From contig NZ_JAJIWO010000004.1 of NCBI RefSeq assembly GCF_020880695.1, positions 62,001-126,000 on the forward strand: a stretch of DNA of 64,000 nt, given 5' to 3'. Under the pieces are notes generated by a model. It was not told the origin of the DNA. It ran no database searches and worked only from the letters and a program-made list of their open reading frames with translations. Below, one piece after another: positions 1 to 8,246 of this stretch. The first letter of the stretch is position 1; every line of letters begins with the position of its first letter. This DNA is from Mucilaginibacter sp. UR6-11. GTDB lineage: Bacteria > Bacteroidota > Bacteroidia > Sphingobacteriales > Sphingobacteriaceae. The position numbers were made by a program, and so were the translations under genes.

Positions 1-699
1 AAAAAACAGGTCACAGAAGACCTGAGTTTTTTGTCCGGGAAACTGGAACAGGAAGAGCGGGAGGGCTCCGCTACCGGCTCCTACCATCCGGTGGTAAGCT
101 ACGATAGCGCAGTTGGTACGGTCAAAGACATCGTCAGGAACCAAATGGACGAACAACAACTTAACCTGGTAGCGATGGGCATGTCCGGAGAGGGCGGGCT
201 CAGTCGTTTTTTCCTGGGCAGCCAGAGCCGGGACCTGATTGACGCCGCGCCATTCCCTGTCCTGCTGATCCCTAAAGAAGCGCATTTTGTGCCGATCCGG
301 AAAATTGCTTTTGCAACTGATCTGAGCCTTGAAGACGTCGAAGTGATCCATTCACTGGTAAGCCTGGCACGGTACCTGAATGCTGAAATACTGATCGCGC
401 ACTGTGCAGACGAAAAGTATGCGTCCGACGGTCATGTACGGGAAGCTAAAGATTTTTTAGCAGAAATAACCGAAAAGGCCGGCTATGACCATATCTATTA
501 CCGGCACGTAAAAAGCATAGATGTTGAACACGGGCTTGACTGGCTTTCAGAACATGGCCAGATAGATATCCTGTCAATGGTTCATCATCCGCGGCATTTC
601 CTTGCCAAACTATTAACCGGCAGCCATACCCAGGCTATGGCCCGCCATGTTCACATCCCGCTGCTGGTATTTCCACCGGGGTATTGCGCTGCATTTTAA
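1..699 (+). CDS. Universal stress protein, tandem UspA domains, 5' end outside window
   Basis: The frame is open from base 1, so the N-terminus lies outside the window and the TTG at 31 is not a convincing start. The visible part holds the end of a first UspA domain, with the nucleotide-binding signature G-x2-G-x9-G-S (GMSGEGG...LGS), and a complete second domain starting near 'VPIRKIAFATDL'. Two-domain Usp proteins of about 280 residues are cytoplasmic ATP-binding stress proteins without a defined reaction. The C-terminal domain closely resembles the Usp at 14047-14910: both have KS-x2-VE-x-GL-x-WL and GSHTQ. That makes them paralogues inside one stress island. An alcohol dehydrogenase follows 44 nt downstream and is probably co-transcribed. 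Confidence 0.93.
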   Translation, partial: KKQVTEDLSFLSGKLEQEEREGSATGSYHPVVSYDSAVGTVKDIVRNQMDEQQLNLVAMGMSGEGGLSRFFLGSQSRDLIDAAPFPVLLIPKEAHFVPIRKIAFATDLSLEDVEVIHSLVSLARYLNAEILIAHCADEKYASDGHVREAKDFLAEITEKAGYDHIYYRHVKSIDVEHGLDWLSEHGQIDILSMVHHPRHFLAKLLTGSHTQAMARHVHIPLLVFPPGYCAAF

Positions 700-743
700 A
701 ACAACAAGAGGTAGTTACTTATAATTACAGCTGCAAATAAGTC

Positions 744-1751
744 ATGACCTACCCGGATCATATGCATGCCATGGTGCTTAAAAAGACCGGCGGGCCGCTT
801 GTTTATCAACAGGTGCCCGTACCCCGGCCTGATGATCACCAGGTGCTGATTAAAATATTAGCCTGCGGGATTTGCCGTACCGACCTCCATATCCTGGATG
901 GAGAACTGGACCGGCCCAAACTGCCGCTGATCCCGGGTCACGAGATCGTGGGGACGGTAGTCAAAACGGGCGATGCGGTTAAAGGGCCTAAACCCGGGCA
1001 ACTGATTGGTGTCCCGTGGCTGGGCTATACCTGCGGGCAATGCAGGTTTTGTAAACAGGGCATGGAGAACCTGTGTGATAATGCCTTATTTACCGGTTAT
1101 ACAATTGACGGCGGCTATGCCGAATATACGGTATCCGACGCCCGCTTTTGCTTTGTGCTGGATGAGCGCTATCATCAGCCAGGTTCGGCGCCGTTATTAT
1201 GTGCCGGGCTGATCGGTTTCCGCTCCTACCGCATGATCATGCCCACGGCAAAAAATATCGGGATGTATGGTTTTGGCACAGCGGCACATATCCTGGTTCA
1301 GATAGCGGCGGCACAGGGAAAAAAAGTATTTGCACTTACCCGCGACGGGGATATCCGCGCACAGGAGTTCGCAAAAAAGATGGGAGCCTTTTGGACCGGC
1401 GGGAGTTCTGACAGTCCACCGGAAATGTTGGATGCAGCCATTATTTTCGCCAGCGCCGGCGAACTGGTTCCCAAGGCGTTGAAAGATGTAGGTAAGGGCG
1501 GTCAGGTAATCTGCGGCGGTATCCATATGAGTGACATCCCGGCCTTTTCCTACGACCTCCTCTGGGGCGAACGATCAGTCAGGTCGGTGGCTAATCTGAC
1601 ACGTCAGGACGGGCTGGACTTTTTTTCTGTACTGAAGGACGTTTCGGTACATACCCAAATTCAACTTTTTAAGCTCTCAGCAGCCAACGAGGCTATCGCC
1701 GGTTTCCGAAATGGTGAAGTCACCGGCGCAGCGGTTTTGGTGATGGATTGA
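744..1751 (+). CDS. Zinc-dependent alcohol dehydrogenase (MDR family)
   Basis: This 335-residue medium-chain dehydrogenase/reductase probably oxidises alcohols or reduces aldehydes with NAD(P)H in the cytoplasm. Likely catalytic zinc ligands are Cys41 (ACGICRTD), His66 and Glu67 (PGHEIVG). The structural zinc lobe is Cys97, Cys100, Cys103 and Cys111 (CGQCRFCKQGMENLC). The nucleotide-binding turn reads GFGTAAH rather than the classical GxGxxG, as in some AdhA-like relatives. The ATG at 744 lies 44 nt after the preceding Usp gene and I see no separate promoter, so an operon is likely. The substrate cannot be read from the sequence. A second, more distant zinc dehydrogenase is at 27447-28562. 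Confidence 0.93.
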   Translation: MTYPDHMHAMVLKKTGGPLVYQQVPVPRPDDHQVLIKILACGICRTDLHILDGELDRPKLPLIPGHEIVGTVVKTGDAVKGPKPGQLIGVPWLGYTCGQCRFCKQGMENLCDNALFTGYTIDGGYAEYTVSDARFCFVLDERYHQPGSAPLLCAGLIGFRSYRMIMPTAKNIGMYGFGTAAHILVQIAAAQGKKVFALTRDGDIRAQEFAKKMGAFWTGGSSDSPPEMLDAAIIFASAGELVPKALKDVGKGGQVICGGIHMSDIPAFSYDLLWGERSVRSVANLTRQDGLDFFSVLKDVSVHTQIQLFKLSAANEAIAGFRNGEVTGAAVLVMD

Positions 1752-1897
1752 GGGAAAATATTAACCGTTTATCTTCATGTCACTCCGCTTTCCGGCCCTT
1801 TTTGCAGTGAAAAAAAATATACGCATCTTAATTTAAGCATACTTTATCAGTGCGAATCCCGTTTTTATTAAACAGGAATATATTTTTGTTATACAAC

Positions 1898-1928
1898 TTG
1901 TTGGAATAATAATATATACCTAAATTTG
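1898..1928 (+). promoter_or_regulatory. Bacteroidota-type promoter for the PAS histidine kinase
   Basis: TTG at 1898-1900 (-33 element) is followed after 20 nt by TAAATTTG at 1921-1928, which matches the -7 consensus TAnnTTTG exactly. A second -7 match, TATTTTTG, lies at 1881-1888. Transcription would begin near 1935, about 90 nt before the start codon at 2027. Confidence 0.5.
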
Positions 1929-2012
1929 ATAGGATAATTGCTGCCAGTATAGCGAATCTTTGATCATAGCCCCGGCAACCCGGCGTGACGGTACGCCAGC
2001 GACAGCGCTAGT

Positions 2013-2050
2013 AATAATTTTAAATTATGTTATCAAATAATTTTAAATTA
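2013..2050 (+). repeat. 15-bp direct repeat straddling the kinase start codon
   Basis: AATAATTTTAAATTA occurs at 2013-2027 and again at 2036-2050. The first copy ends on the A of the ATG at 2027 and the second lies inside the first eight codons. Pairing or slippage here could affect initiation. Alternatively, the real start could be the in-frame ATG at 2078 or 2084. Confidence 0.6.
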
Positions 2051-3616
2051 GCGCCTAAACGTAAAAGACTTCCGGCCATGACGATGACCGAACACCGAAT
2101 CTCTCTGCTCAACTTTTATGAACAGTTGCCGGTCGCAGTTTATGTCTGCAACCGCAATGATGAACTGGTGGAATACAACTTGGCGGCAGCATCCCTGTTC
2201 GGCGTGACGCCATTAACCGGCAGCAGGGATTGGTATCCGTCTTTCAAAATACTCGACCATGAAGGGCACCAGATCGGTACCGGTCACAGACCGGTAACAA
2301 ACGCGATTAAGACAAATCCTGGAAGTCACCGGCGGGAACTTCGCTTCCGGCTGCCGGATGGTACTGACCGGTATATCCTGGTTTCCTCGGTAGCGATCCG
2401 CGATGGGGCCGGCGATTATGACGGCGCCATCCATACACTTAGTGATATCACTGCACAGCACAGTTCAGAAAGTCAGCAGTCTCTGCTGGCCGCTATCGTC
2501 GATTCATCCGAGGACGCCATTATAGGCAAGGACCTGGATGGGAACATAACCAGTTGGAACCGGGGCGCTGAACGCATATTTGGCTATACCGCCGCCGAAG
2601 CTATTGGGCAACACGTCAACCTGATCATTCCCGAAGAGCGGCTGGCGGAAGAAACCCGGATCATTAAGGCTATCCGTGAAGGCAAAAAGGTGGAACATTT
2701 TGAGACCATCCGGCGGACAAAGGCCGGGAAGGCTATTCCGATCTCACTAACGATTTCACCCGTGCGCGACGCTTCGGGCCGGATCACCGGCGCATCTAAA
2801 ATCGCCCGCGACATCACCCGGCAGAAACAGGTTGAGGAACAGGTTATCGCCTATACCAGCCACCTCGAAGATATGGTTGCACAACGCACTGCTGAACTTG
2901 ACCAGGCTCTGCAAAAAGAGCGGGAACTGGGTCAGTTAAAAAGCCGCTTCGTATCCATGGCCTCTCATGAGTTCCGGACGCCGCTTAGTTCAGTTAAACT
3001 TTCAGCCTCGCTTATTGAGAAATATGCCCAACCCTATGCAGACCAGCATATCGCCAAACATGTCAGCAAAATCAAGAACTCCGTTAATGACCTCTCGGCG
3101 ATCCTGGGCGATTTTCTGTCGCTGGAAAAACTGGAATCCGGGAAGATCAACGTTTCACTGACCGAATTCGACCTGCCGGAATTTTGCCAGGAAACCACTG
3201 GCGAAATGCAGTTGCTGGCCAAGCCGGGGCAACAGATGGTTTACAGGCATTCAGGGACATCAGACCGCGTAATACTTGACCAGCACTTACTCAAGAACTG
3301 CCTGCATAACCTTTTGTCTAACGCGATCAAATATTCCGGCGAAAACACACTCATCCGCCTGGATACGGAACTCAACACGGAGGAATGCCGCCTGTCAGTA
3401 GCTGACCAGGGGATCGGTATTCCGGAAGCGGATAAGCCACATTTGTTCAGCGCCTTTTTTCGCGCGGGCAATACCGGTACCATCCAGGGTACAGGGCTTG
3501 GACTGAATATTGTTGCCCGTTATGCTAGTCTGATGGGCGGATCGGTCGATTTTGAAAGCCGGTGCGGGCAGGGTACCACGTTTAGCTTATATTTTCCGCA
3601 ACCGCCGTACCAATAA
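2027..3616 (+). CDS. PAS-PAS hybridless sensor histidine kinase
   Basis: This 529-residue soluble sensor kinase has no membrane segment. The order is PAS1 (about 25-145), PAS2 (about 155-275, with 'DGNITSWNRGAERIFGY' and a PAC segment), a short coiled linker, HisKA with phospho-acceptor His314 (SHEFRTPLS), and a HATPase_c domain with N (NLLSNAIKYS), G1 (DQGIGIP) and G2 (GTGLGLNI) boxes. It has no receiver domain, so it must phosphorylate a separate regulator. The single-receiver Crp-type regulator at 5368-6420 is the nearest candidate. Its kinase core is a close paralogue of the membrane kinase at 6644-7624. The signal is unknown, and no haem or flavin ligand could be assigned by eye. The start at 2027 is plausible but the ATG at 2078 is possible. 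Confidence 0.95.
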   Translation: MLSNNFKLAPKRKRLPAMTMTEHRISLLNFYEQLPVAVYVCNRNDELVEYNLAAASLFGVTPLTGSRDWYPSFKILDHEGHQIGTGHRPVTNAIKTNPGSHRRELRFRLPDGTDRYILVSSVAIRDGAGDYDGAIHTLSDITAQHSSESQQSLLAAIVDSSEDAIIGKDLDGNITSWNRGAERIFGYTAAEAIGQHVNLIIPEERLAEETRIIKAIREGKKVEHFETIRRTKAGKAIPISLTISPVRDASGRITGASKIARDITRQKQVEEQVIAYTSHLEDMVAQRTAELDQALQKERELGQLKSRFVSMASHEFRTPLSSVKLSASLIEKYAQPYADQHIAKHVSKIKNSVNDLSAILGDFLSLEKLESGKINVSLTEFDLPEFCQETTGEMQLLAKPGQQMVYRHSGTSDRVILDQHLLKNCLHNLLSNAIKYSGENTLIRLDTELNTEECRLSVADQGIGIPEADKPHLFSAFFRAGNTGTIQGTGLGLNIVARYASLMGGSVDFESRCGQGTTFSLYFPQPPYQ

Positions 3617-3707
3617 ACGAAAATCCCCCGGAAACTTCCATAAGTACCTTGTCCCTGGCCCGGCTCTTGCCACAGATGCAGGTTCTGAGCAGCAGCAGCT
3701 TTTCACG

Positions 3708-3750
3708 TGATCCCGATCATTCATTTTCACCGGCCAGCCTGCGATCTTTG
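3708..3750 (+). promoter_or_regulatory. FNR-like box plus -7 element of the L,D-transpeptidase gene
   Basis: TGATCCCGATCA at 3708-3719 is a perfect TGAT-N4-ATCA palindrome, the core of an FNR site. After exactly 23 nt comes GATCTTTG (3743-3750), one base from TAnnTTTG. The expected start point near 3756 puts the box centre at about -42, the class II activator position, with a leader of only a few bases before the ATG at 3761. No -33 element was seen, which fits activator dependence. Confidence 0.55.
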
Positions 3751-3760
3751 AGCTTAGCTC

Positions 3761-5371
3761 ATGCAACAACCGGCTCGCATATCGATACTTATGGCACTGG
3801 TCAGTTTGGGCCTCTCCTGCAATAGTTGTGGACAGCAGCCGAACAGGAAGACCGCAGCCGGAGTGCTGAGCCGTGACATGACGGTGCCCGGTAACTTTAG
3901 CGGCCAGTCTGAAGTTGTTTTTGACAGTACGCAGATTGCCCCGTTTTTAAAACGTTACCCGGCTTTCCAAACCTATGCCGGAGAGATCGATCGTTTTTAT
4001 CATAACCGCAACTATGCCTATGCCTGGTTTGAAAATGGGGCACTGATTGAGCAAGCCGGTAATTTAGTCAACCGCATGCTTAACCTGGCGAACGAGGGCA
4101 TCGCTCCGCCCGCCCCTTATCCGAAGGAACTGGACTCACTGATTCATACCTGGACCAAAGGAAAACCCGATCTCCGAACAGAATTAATGCTAACCGCACA
4201 GTATTTTGTTTATGCGCGGCTGGCCTGGCAAGGCCTTGGCCCAGCAGTTAGCCGGTCCGCAGGTTGGTATCTCCCCCGTAAAAGGGTAGACTATGCTACT
4301 TACCTTGATAGCCTGTTAAAAGCGCCGGCAACGCCCGAGCCCGTTTATCGTCAATATGATTTGCTGCGTTCTTTCCTGAGGAAATACCGCAACCTGGACG
4401 AACAGTACCGCTGGGACAAACTTCCGATGCCTTTAAAAAGCCTGCGGCCCGGCGATACAGCGGCCGTCATCCCATCCGTCAGGGCACGTTTACATCACCT
4501 CGGGGACCTACGGGGCGATACGCTCAGTACAGCATTGAATTTGGAACTGCAAACCGCCCTTCGTCAATTTCAGGCACGGCACGGACTGGATACGGGCGGC
4601 TTGCTGACAAAAGAAACCATGGCCGAATTAAATGTACCGCTAAAAAGCCGCATTGAACAACTTATGGTTAATATGGAGCGCAGTCGCTGGCTGCCCGTCC
4701 GCCTGGATGCAGATTACCTCGGGGTCAATATCCCGGAATTCAAGCTCCACGTTTACCATGCAGACAGCCTGTTATGGAGCTGCAATGTGGTAGTTGGCCA
4801 AACAGTGCACCCTACCAGTGTATTTTACGGCGAAATAAAATATGTCGTGTTCAGCCCTTACTGGGATGTCCCTCAGAGTATTGTCCGTAAGGAGATCCTG
4901 CCGGCAATGAAAAAACACCCGGACTATTTGGCGGCCCACCACATGCAAATTACCGGCTATGCAGCGGGCCTGCCGGTAATCCGGCAACTTCCGGGGCCGG
5001 ACAATTCCCTTGGGCTGGTTAAGTTCCTGCTTCCAAACAGCTTCCATATTTACCTGCATGACACACCGGCCAAATCTTTATTCGGTGAAACCGCCCGCGC
5101 GTTTAGCCATGGCTGCATCCGCGTGCAGGAACCGGCCAAACTTGCCGCATTCCTGTTAAATGGACAGCAGGGCTGGGATGCCGAAAAGATCAGGCAGGCG
5201 ATGCACGCCGGGAAGGAACGATATGTGACACTTCCCCGAAAGGTCCCGGTCTTTATTGCCTACCTCACCGCCTTTACGGACCGGAACGGGCGGCTAAATT
5301 TTAGGAAAGATATCTATCAGCTTGATAAAGAGTTGGCAAGTATGCTTCTGATTAAAACTGTTGATTATTAA
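3761..5371 (+). CDS. L,D-transpeptidase, YcbB/LdtD-like
   Basis: This 536-residue secreted or lipid-anchored peptidoglycan enzyme forms 3-3 cross-links or attaches proteins to murein in the periplasm. A short hydrophobic N-terminus (SILMALVSLGLSC) ends in cysteines, but the lipobox is atypical. A scaffold domain follows (about 45-220), then a peptidoglycan-binding helical repeat (about 240-300, 'LRQFQARHGLDTGG'), then the YkuD catalytic domain (about 325-480) with the SHGCIRV motif and nucleophile Cys near residue 450. Length and order match the YcbB group. The stop overlaps that of the convergent regulator gene. The upstream FNR-like box suggests that cell-wall remodelling belongs to the island's stress response. 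Confidence 0.93.
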   Translation: MQQPARISILMALVSLGLSCNSCGQQPNRKTAAGVLSRDMTVPGNFSGQSEVVFDSTQIAPFLKRYPAFQTYAGEIDRFYHNRNYAYAWFENGALIEQAGNLVNRMLNLANEGIAPPAPYPKELDSLIHTWTKGKPDLRTELMLTAQYFVYARLAWQGLGPAVSRSAGWYLPRKRVDYATYLDSLLKAPATPEPVYRQYDLLRSFLRKYRNLDEQYRWDKLPMPLKSLRPGDTAAVIPSVRARLHHLGDLRGDTLSTALNLELQTALRQFQARHGLDTGGLLTKETMAELNVPLKSRIEQLMVNMERSRWLPVRLDADYLGVNIPEFKLHVYHADSLLWSCNVVVGQTVHPTSVFYGEIKYVVFSPYWDVPQSIVRKEILPAMKKHPDYLAAHHMQITGYAAGLPVIRQLPGPDNSLGLVKFLLPNSFHIYLHDTPAKSLFGETARAFSHGCIRVQEPAKLAAFLLNGQQGWDAEKIRQAMHAGKERYVTLPRKVPVFIAYLTAFTDRNGRLNFRKDIYQLDKELASMLLIKTVDY

Positions 5372-6420
5372 TTTTTCATCCGTTCCAGGCGCTGTGGGTC
5401 AAGTACCTGGATCAGGCTGCCGTTTCTTTCGATCAGCCCCTCGCTCCTGAAATCTGATAAGGTGCGACTAACCGTTTCGGTGGCCATACCGGCGAGTGCG
5501 GCAAGGTCCTCCCGCGAGATCCGCAATCCTTCTTCAACCGAATCTGTCTGGCGATATAGCCGCAAAATGGCCTCCGCCAGCTTTTTGCGGACAGAATGAT
5601 AAGCCAGTTGCAGTAATAGTTCTTCTTTCTCCCGCAGCTGAACTGCCATCAATTTGATAAACTGGCGGGCCACGTCGGGATATAAATTCAGCATTTCTTC
5701 CAGCTGTTCTTTAGGGATCAGGCAAACCTGGCTGTCTTCCAGTGCAATGGCGGTTTCTGCGTAGGCCTCATCAGCCAGCAACGCCTGTATGCCCAGGTAC
5801 TGATCAGCCGTATGCAGAGCGGTGATCAGTTCACGCCCGTCCTCTGCCAATTTACTGGTTTTTATTTTCCCGCTAAGCACAATATAAAGTCCGTTCCCCT
5901 TGTCGCCTTCATAATAAATAACCTGGTTCTTTTTAAAATGCCGGGTTTTTCGCTCCCGGATGATCCGCTGCAGCTCTGCCAGGCCATTGTTCCGCGCAAC
6001 CAGGCGGCCCAGTTCTTCCATAGCATGGCTGTAATATTCCTTTTGCTGTTCTTTCTTTTTTAGCCGGCTTTCAATAGCGTTTAGTAGCTCAACATCGTCG
6101 AATGGCTTGGTTAGGTAATCGTCGGCACCCATTTCCATTGCTTTACGCAGATCAACCCGGTCGGTCTTGGCAGTCAGGAAAATAAAAGGGATGTTAGCCG
6201 TTTCGGGAGTTTTCCCCAGCAGGTGCAAGACACCGTAACCATCAAGTTCAGGCATCATAATATCGCAAAGAATTATGTCTGGCAGATGCACCCTGGCCAT
6301 TTCTATCCCTTCTTTGCCATTACTGGCTGCATAGACCGTATGACCGGCCAGTTCCAGTATTTCCACGACGCCCTCCCGGATGTCAGCGGTGTCTTCAACG
6401 ATCAGAATTTTAATGCTCAT
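5368..6420 (-). CDS. Response regulator with Crp/Fnr-type output domain
   Basis: This 350-residue protein joins three modules. A receiver (1-125) has acidic Asp10, phospho-acceptor Asp53 (CDIMMP), Thr82 and the K of TKPF. A cyclic-nucleotide-fold domain (about 155-275) follows, then a Crp-type winged helix (about 278-345). The recognition helix reads TETVSR, so Glu315, Ser318 and Arg319 form the E-x-x-S-R pattern that FNR uses to read TTGAT/ATCAA. CRP itself uses R-E-x3-R. FNR's four iron-sulfur cysteines are absent; only Cys52 and one other Cys exist. The phosphate-binding cassette is not CRP-like, so cAMP is an unlikely ligand. I infer control by phosphorylation from the two neighbouring kinases. 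FNR-like palindromes in several island promoters are its likely targets. Confidence 0.95.
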   Translation of the reverse strand: MSIKILIVEDTADIREGVVEILELAGHTVYAASNGKEGIEMARVHLPDIILCDIMMPELDGYGVLHLLGKTPETANIPFIFLTAKTDRVDLRKAMEMGADDYLTKPFDDVELLNAIESRLKKKEQQKEYYSHAMEELGRLVARNNGLAELQRIIRERKTRHFKKNQVIYYEGDKGNGLYIVLSGKIKTSKLAEDGRELITALHTADQYLGIQALLADEAYAETAIALEDSQVCLIPKEQLEEMLNLYPDVARQFIKLMAVQLREKEELLLQLAYHSVRKKLAEAILRLYRQTDSVEEGLRISREDLAALAGMATETVSRTLSDFRSEGLIERNGSLIQVLDPQRLERMKN

Positions 6421-6441
6421 ATCCGGATATTAGCAATTACG

Positions 6442-6475
6442 TGATTTAAATCATCCACCTATCGCGCCAAAATTA
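6442..6475. promoter_or_regulatory. FNR-like box and -7 element between regulator and kinase genes
   Basis: TGATTTAAATCA at 6442-6453 is a perfect TGAT-N4-ATCA palindrome in the divergent gap. On the minus strand, TAATTTTG (complement of 6468-6475) matches the -7 consensus for the regulator gene and places its start near 6461. The box would then lie at about +14, a repressing position, which suggests autoregulation. It could also act on the kinase gene to the right. Confidence 0.5.
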
Positions 6476-6520
6476 TAGAAGTCAGGCCTGAAAAAAAATG
6501 ATCGCCGGCACATTCGCGGC

Positions 6521-6532
6521 TGATCGTCGTCA
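6521..6532. promoter_or_regulatory. Relaxed FNR-like box upstream of membrane kinase
   Basis: TGATCGTCGTCA fits the relaxed pattern TGAY-N4-RTCA. It lies upstream of the kinase reading frame. A weak -7-like GTTGTTTG occurs at 6546-6553, only 13 nt away, so the geometry differs from the other boxes and the assignment is tentative. Confidence 0.3.
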
Positions 6533-6643
6533 GGAAAGGATGTCGGTTGTTTGTCTTTAAAGATGATGAAGATTCTGCTCCGGCTTGTTAACAATCATTT
6601 CACAACCGGGAAGGAGCCGCTAAATTGTGCAAATAAGAAATAT

Positions 6644-7624
6644 ATGAAGAATAAAGAATTTGAAAGCAAATCAGTCCAGGATCCAAACGGCCGCCGAAAC
6701 AGTATATTATATCGTTTCCGCTTACTGTTTTACACCGGTGCTGCTGTATCTGTCGTTTTGGTAGCGATAATAGGGGTAATCTCTTATGCCTCCCTCAACC
6801 GGGAGCAAGCCGGCGGCATCAAGCTTATTGTAGCCGCAGGTACGCTCTCGGTGTTGGCGATCGTTGCCTTTTTGGTCTATATCGTCCTGAACGAGCTGAA
6901 CAGCCGATTTCAGGCCTATCAACAAGAGCATGAGCTAAATCAACTGAAAAGTAATTTCATCACCCTGGCCTCGCATGAATTCCGAACGCCCCTAAGCTCG
7001 ATCCTTCTCTCGACAGCGCTGGTAGAAAAATATGCAAACCAGCAGGACCTCGGAAAGGTTGCAAAACATAGCGTCAAAATCAAACAGGTAGTGCATAACC
7101 TGGAAAATATACTGGAAGATTTCCTGGCGCTCGAAAAGCTGGATGCGGGAGAGATCAGCGCGAACTGTGTTCCTTTCGATTTGCCGGCCTTGTGCCGGGA
7201 GATCATAGCCGAAACCAGGCTCTTGTCGAAGGCCGGCCAGCAACTCAGCTATGAACAAACCGGCAGTTGCACAATGGTCTCGCTGGACAGGCAGCTGATC
7301 CGCAACGCGGTTAACCACCTGCTCTTCAACGCCATTACTTATGCAGGCGAAAACGCCAGGATCCGCCTGATTACGGCTATCAGTGACGGGCGCCTAAGTA
7401 TCTGTGTCAAAGACAACGGCTTGGGTATTGCCGAAAAAGACCAGGAAAAATTATTTACGATATTCTACCGGGTTAATGAATCGGGCAATATCCCGGGAAC
7501 CGGCCTGGGATTGGCGATCGTGAAACGCTATGTGGAGCTTATGAACGGTAAGTTGCGTTTTTACAGCAAACCGCAGGAAGAAACGTGTTTTGAAATGATG
7601 TTTCCTATATCTGGTTCTGCCTGA
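6644..7624 (+). CDS. Membrane sensor histidine kinase
   Basis: Two membrane segments (about residues 20-45 and 55-78, numbered from the ATG at 6644) have only a very short loop between them. HisKA follows with phospho-acceptor His111 (LASHEFRTPLSS), then HATPase_c with N, G1 (DNGLGIA) and G2 (GTGLGLAI) boxes. There is no periplasmic sensor domain and no PAS, so the signal is probably sensed in or near the membrane. The core aligns well with the PAS kinase at 2027-3616; both carry EKYA and a DFL-x-LEKL-(E/D)-(S/A)-G motif. The gene diverges from the Crp-type regulator, its likely partner. The frame is open back to TTG 6551 (ATGs at 6563 and 6566). I prefer 6644 because the upstream peptide looks non-native, but this is uncertain. 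Confidence 0.9.
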   Translation: MKNKEFESKSVQDPNGRRNSILYRFRLLFYTGAAVSVVLVAIIGVISYASLNREQAGGIKLIVAAGTLSVLAIVAFLVYIVLNELNSRFQAYQQEHELNQLKSNFITLASHEFRTPLSSILLSTALVEKYANQQDLGKVAKHSVKIKQVVHNLENILEDFLALEKLDAGEISANCVPFDLPALCREIIAETRLLSKAGQQLSYEQTGSCTMVSLDRQLIRNAVNHLLFNAITYAGENARIRLITAISDGRLSICVKDNGLGIAEKDQEKLFTIFYRVNESGNIPGTGLGLAIVKRYVELMNGKLRFYSKPQEETCFEMMFPISGSA

Positions 7625-7667
7625 CATTGACAAAGCAATGTAGCATCACCATATTTCGATAGCGACA

Positions 7668-8246
7668 TTATACCGGCCGCCTTCTTTTAAACACCCAGTA
7701 CAGCCCTTTAACATTGGCCTCCCATTGCGGCAGCACCAGCGCCAGCAGGATCTCTTCAACCAGGTCAATGATGGTGGCACCGGCGGTCAGGTAAAACAAT
7801 GGCAGCACAGGTTTCGGTAAAAAGAAAAACAGCATCAGAAAACCACCCTGCAGCACGGCGGCCAGTTTAGCAGCATAGGTATGAAAACTGGTTAGCTTGC
7901 GATAACGGATCAGTGCGATGCCGTTTTGCGTTGCGTACAGCAGTATCATCACGCCAATTAACAGCCATTCACTGCGTAAAAAAACCGGCTGGTACAGGAC
8001 AATCCCGATGATTGCCACCAGGATGGTCAGATCGTCCGCTACCGAATCCATGCGGGCGCCCAGCAAACTGTTAACTTTAAACTTTCGCGCCAGCCAGCCG
8101 TCAATGGCGTCTGTAAAAAAACTCAGGGCCAGCAGCCATTTAAAGGCAGCGAATTGCCGGCCAATCAGCAACAGTACCAGAAATGGCGCGGCTGCCAGCC
8201 GATAAAAGGTGATCATATTCACCCATCTATAGACTTTTTTATTCAT
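7668..8246 (-). CDS. CDP-alcohol phosphatidyltransferase
   Basis: This 192-residue integral membrane enzyme transfers a phosphatidyl group from CDP-diacylglycerol to an alcohol such as glycerol phosphate, inositol phosphate or serine. The family signature is complete: D-x2-DG-x2-AR-x8-G-x3-D-x3-D, read in DAIDGWLARKF and GARMDSVAD. About six hydrophobic segments fit the fold. The ATG at 8246 overlaps the stop of the preceding cdsA-like gene as ATGA, so translation is probably coupled. A longer in-frame start at 8273 would lie deep inside cdsA and is rejected. The acceptor alcohol cannot be read from the sequence. Its position after a Usp and CdsA suggests stress-adapted phospholipid synthesis. 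Confidence 0.92.
   Translation of the reverse strand: MNKKVYRWVNMITFYRLAAAPFLVLLLIGRQFAAFKWLLALSFFTDAIDGWLARKFKVNSLLGARMDSVADDLTILVAIIGIVLYQPVFLRSEWLLIGVMILLYATQNGIALIRYRKLTSFHTYAAKLAAVLQGGFLMLFFFLPKPVLPLFYLTAGATIIDLVEEILLALVLPQWEANVKGLYWVFKRRRPV

Noticed and set aside
5812-6063. Plus-strand frame opposite the Crp-type regulator
   Set aside because: It is a shadow of a clear gene on the other strand with no family features.
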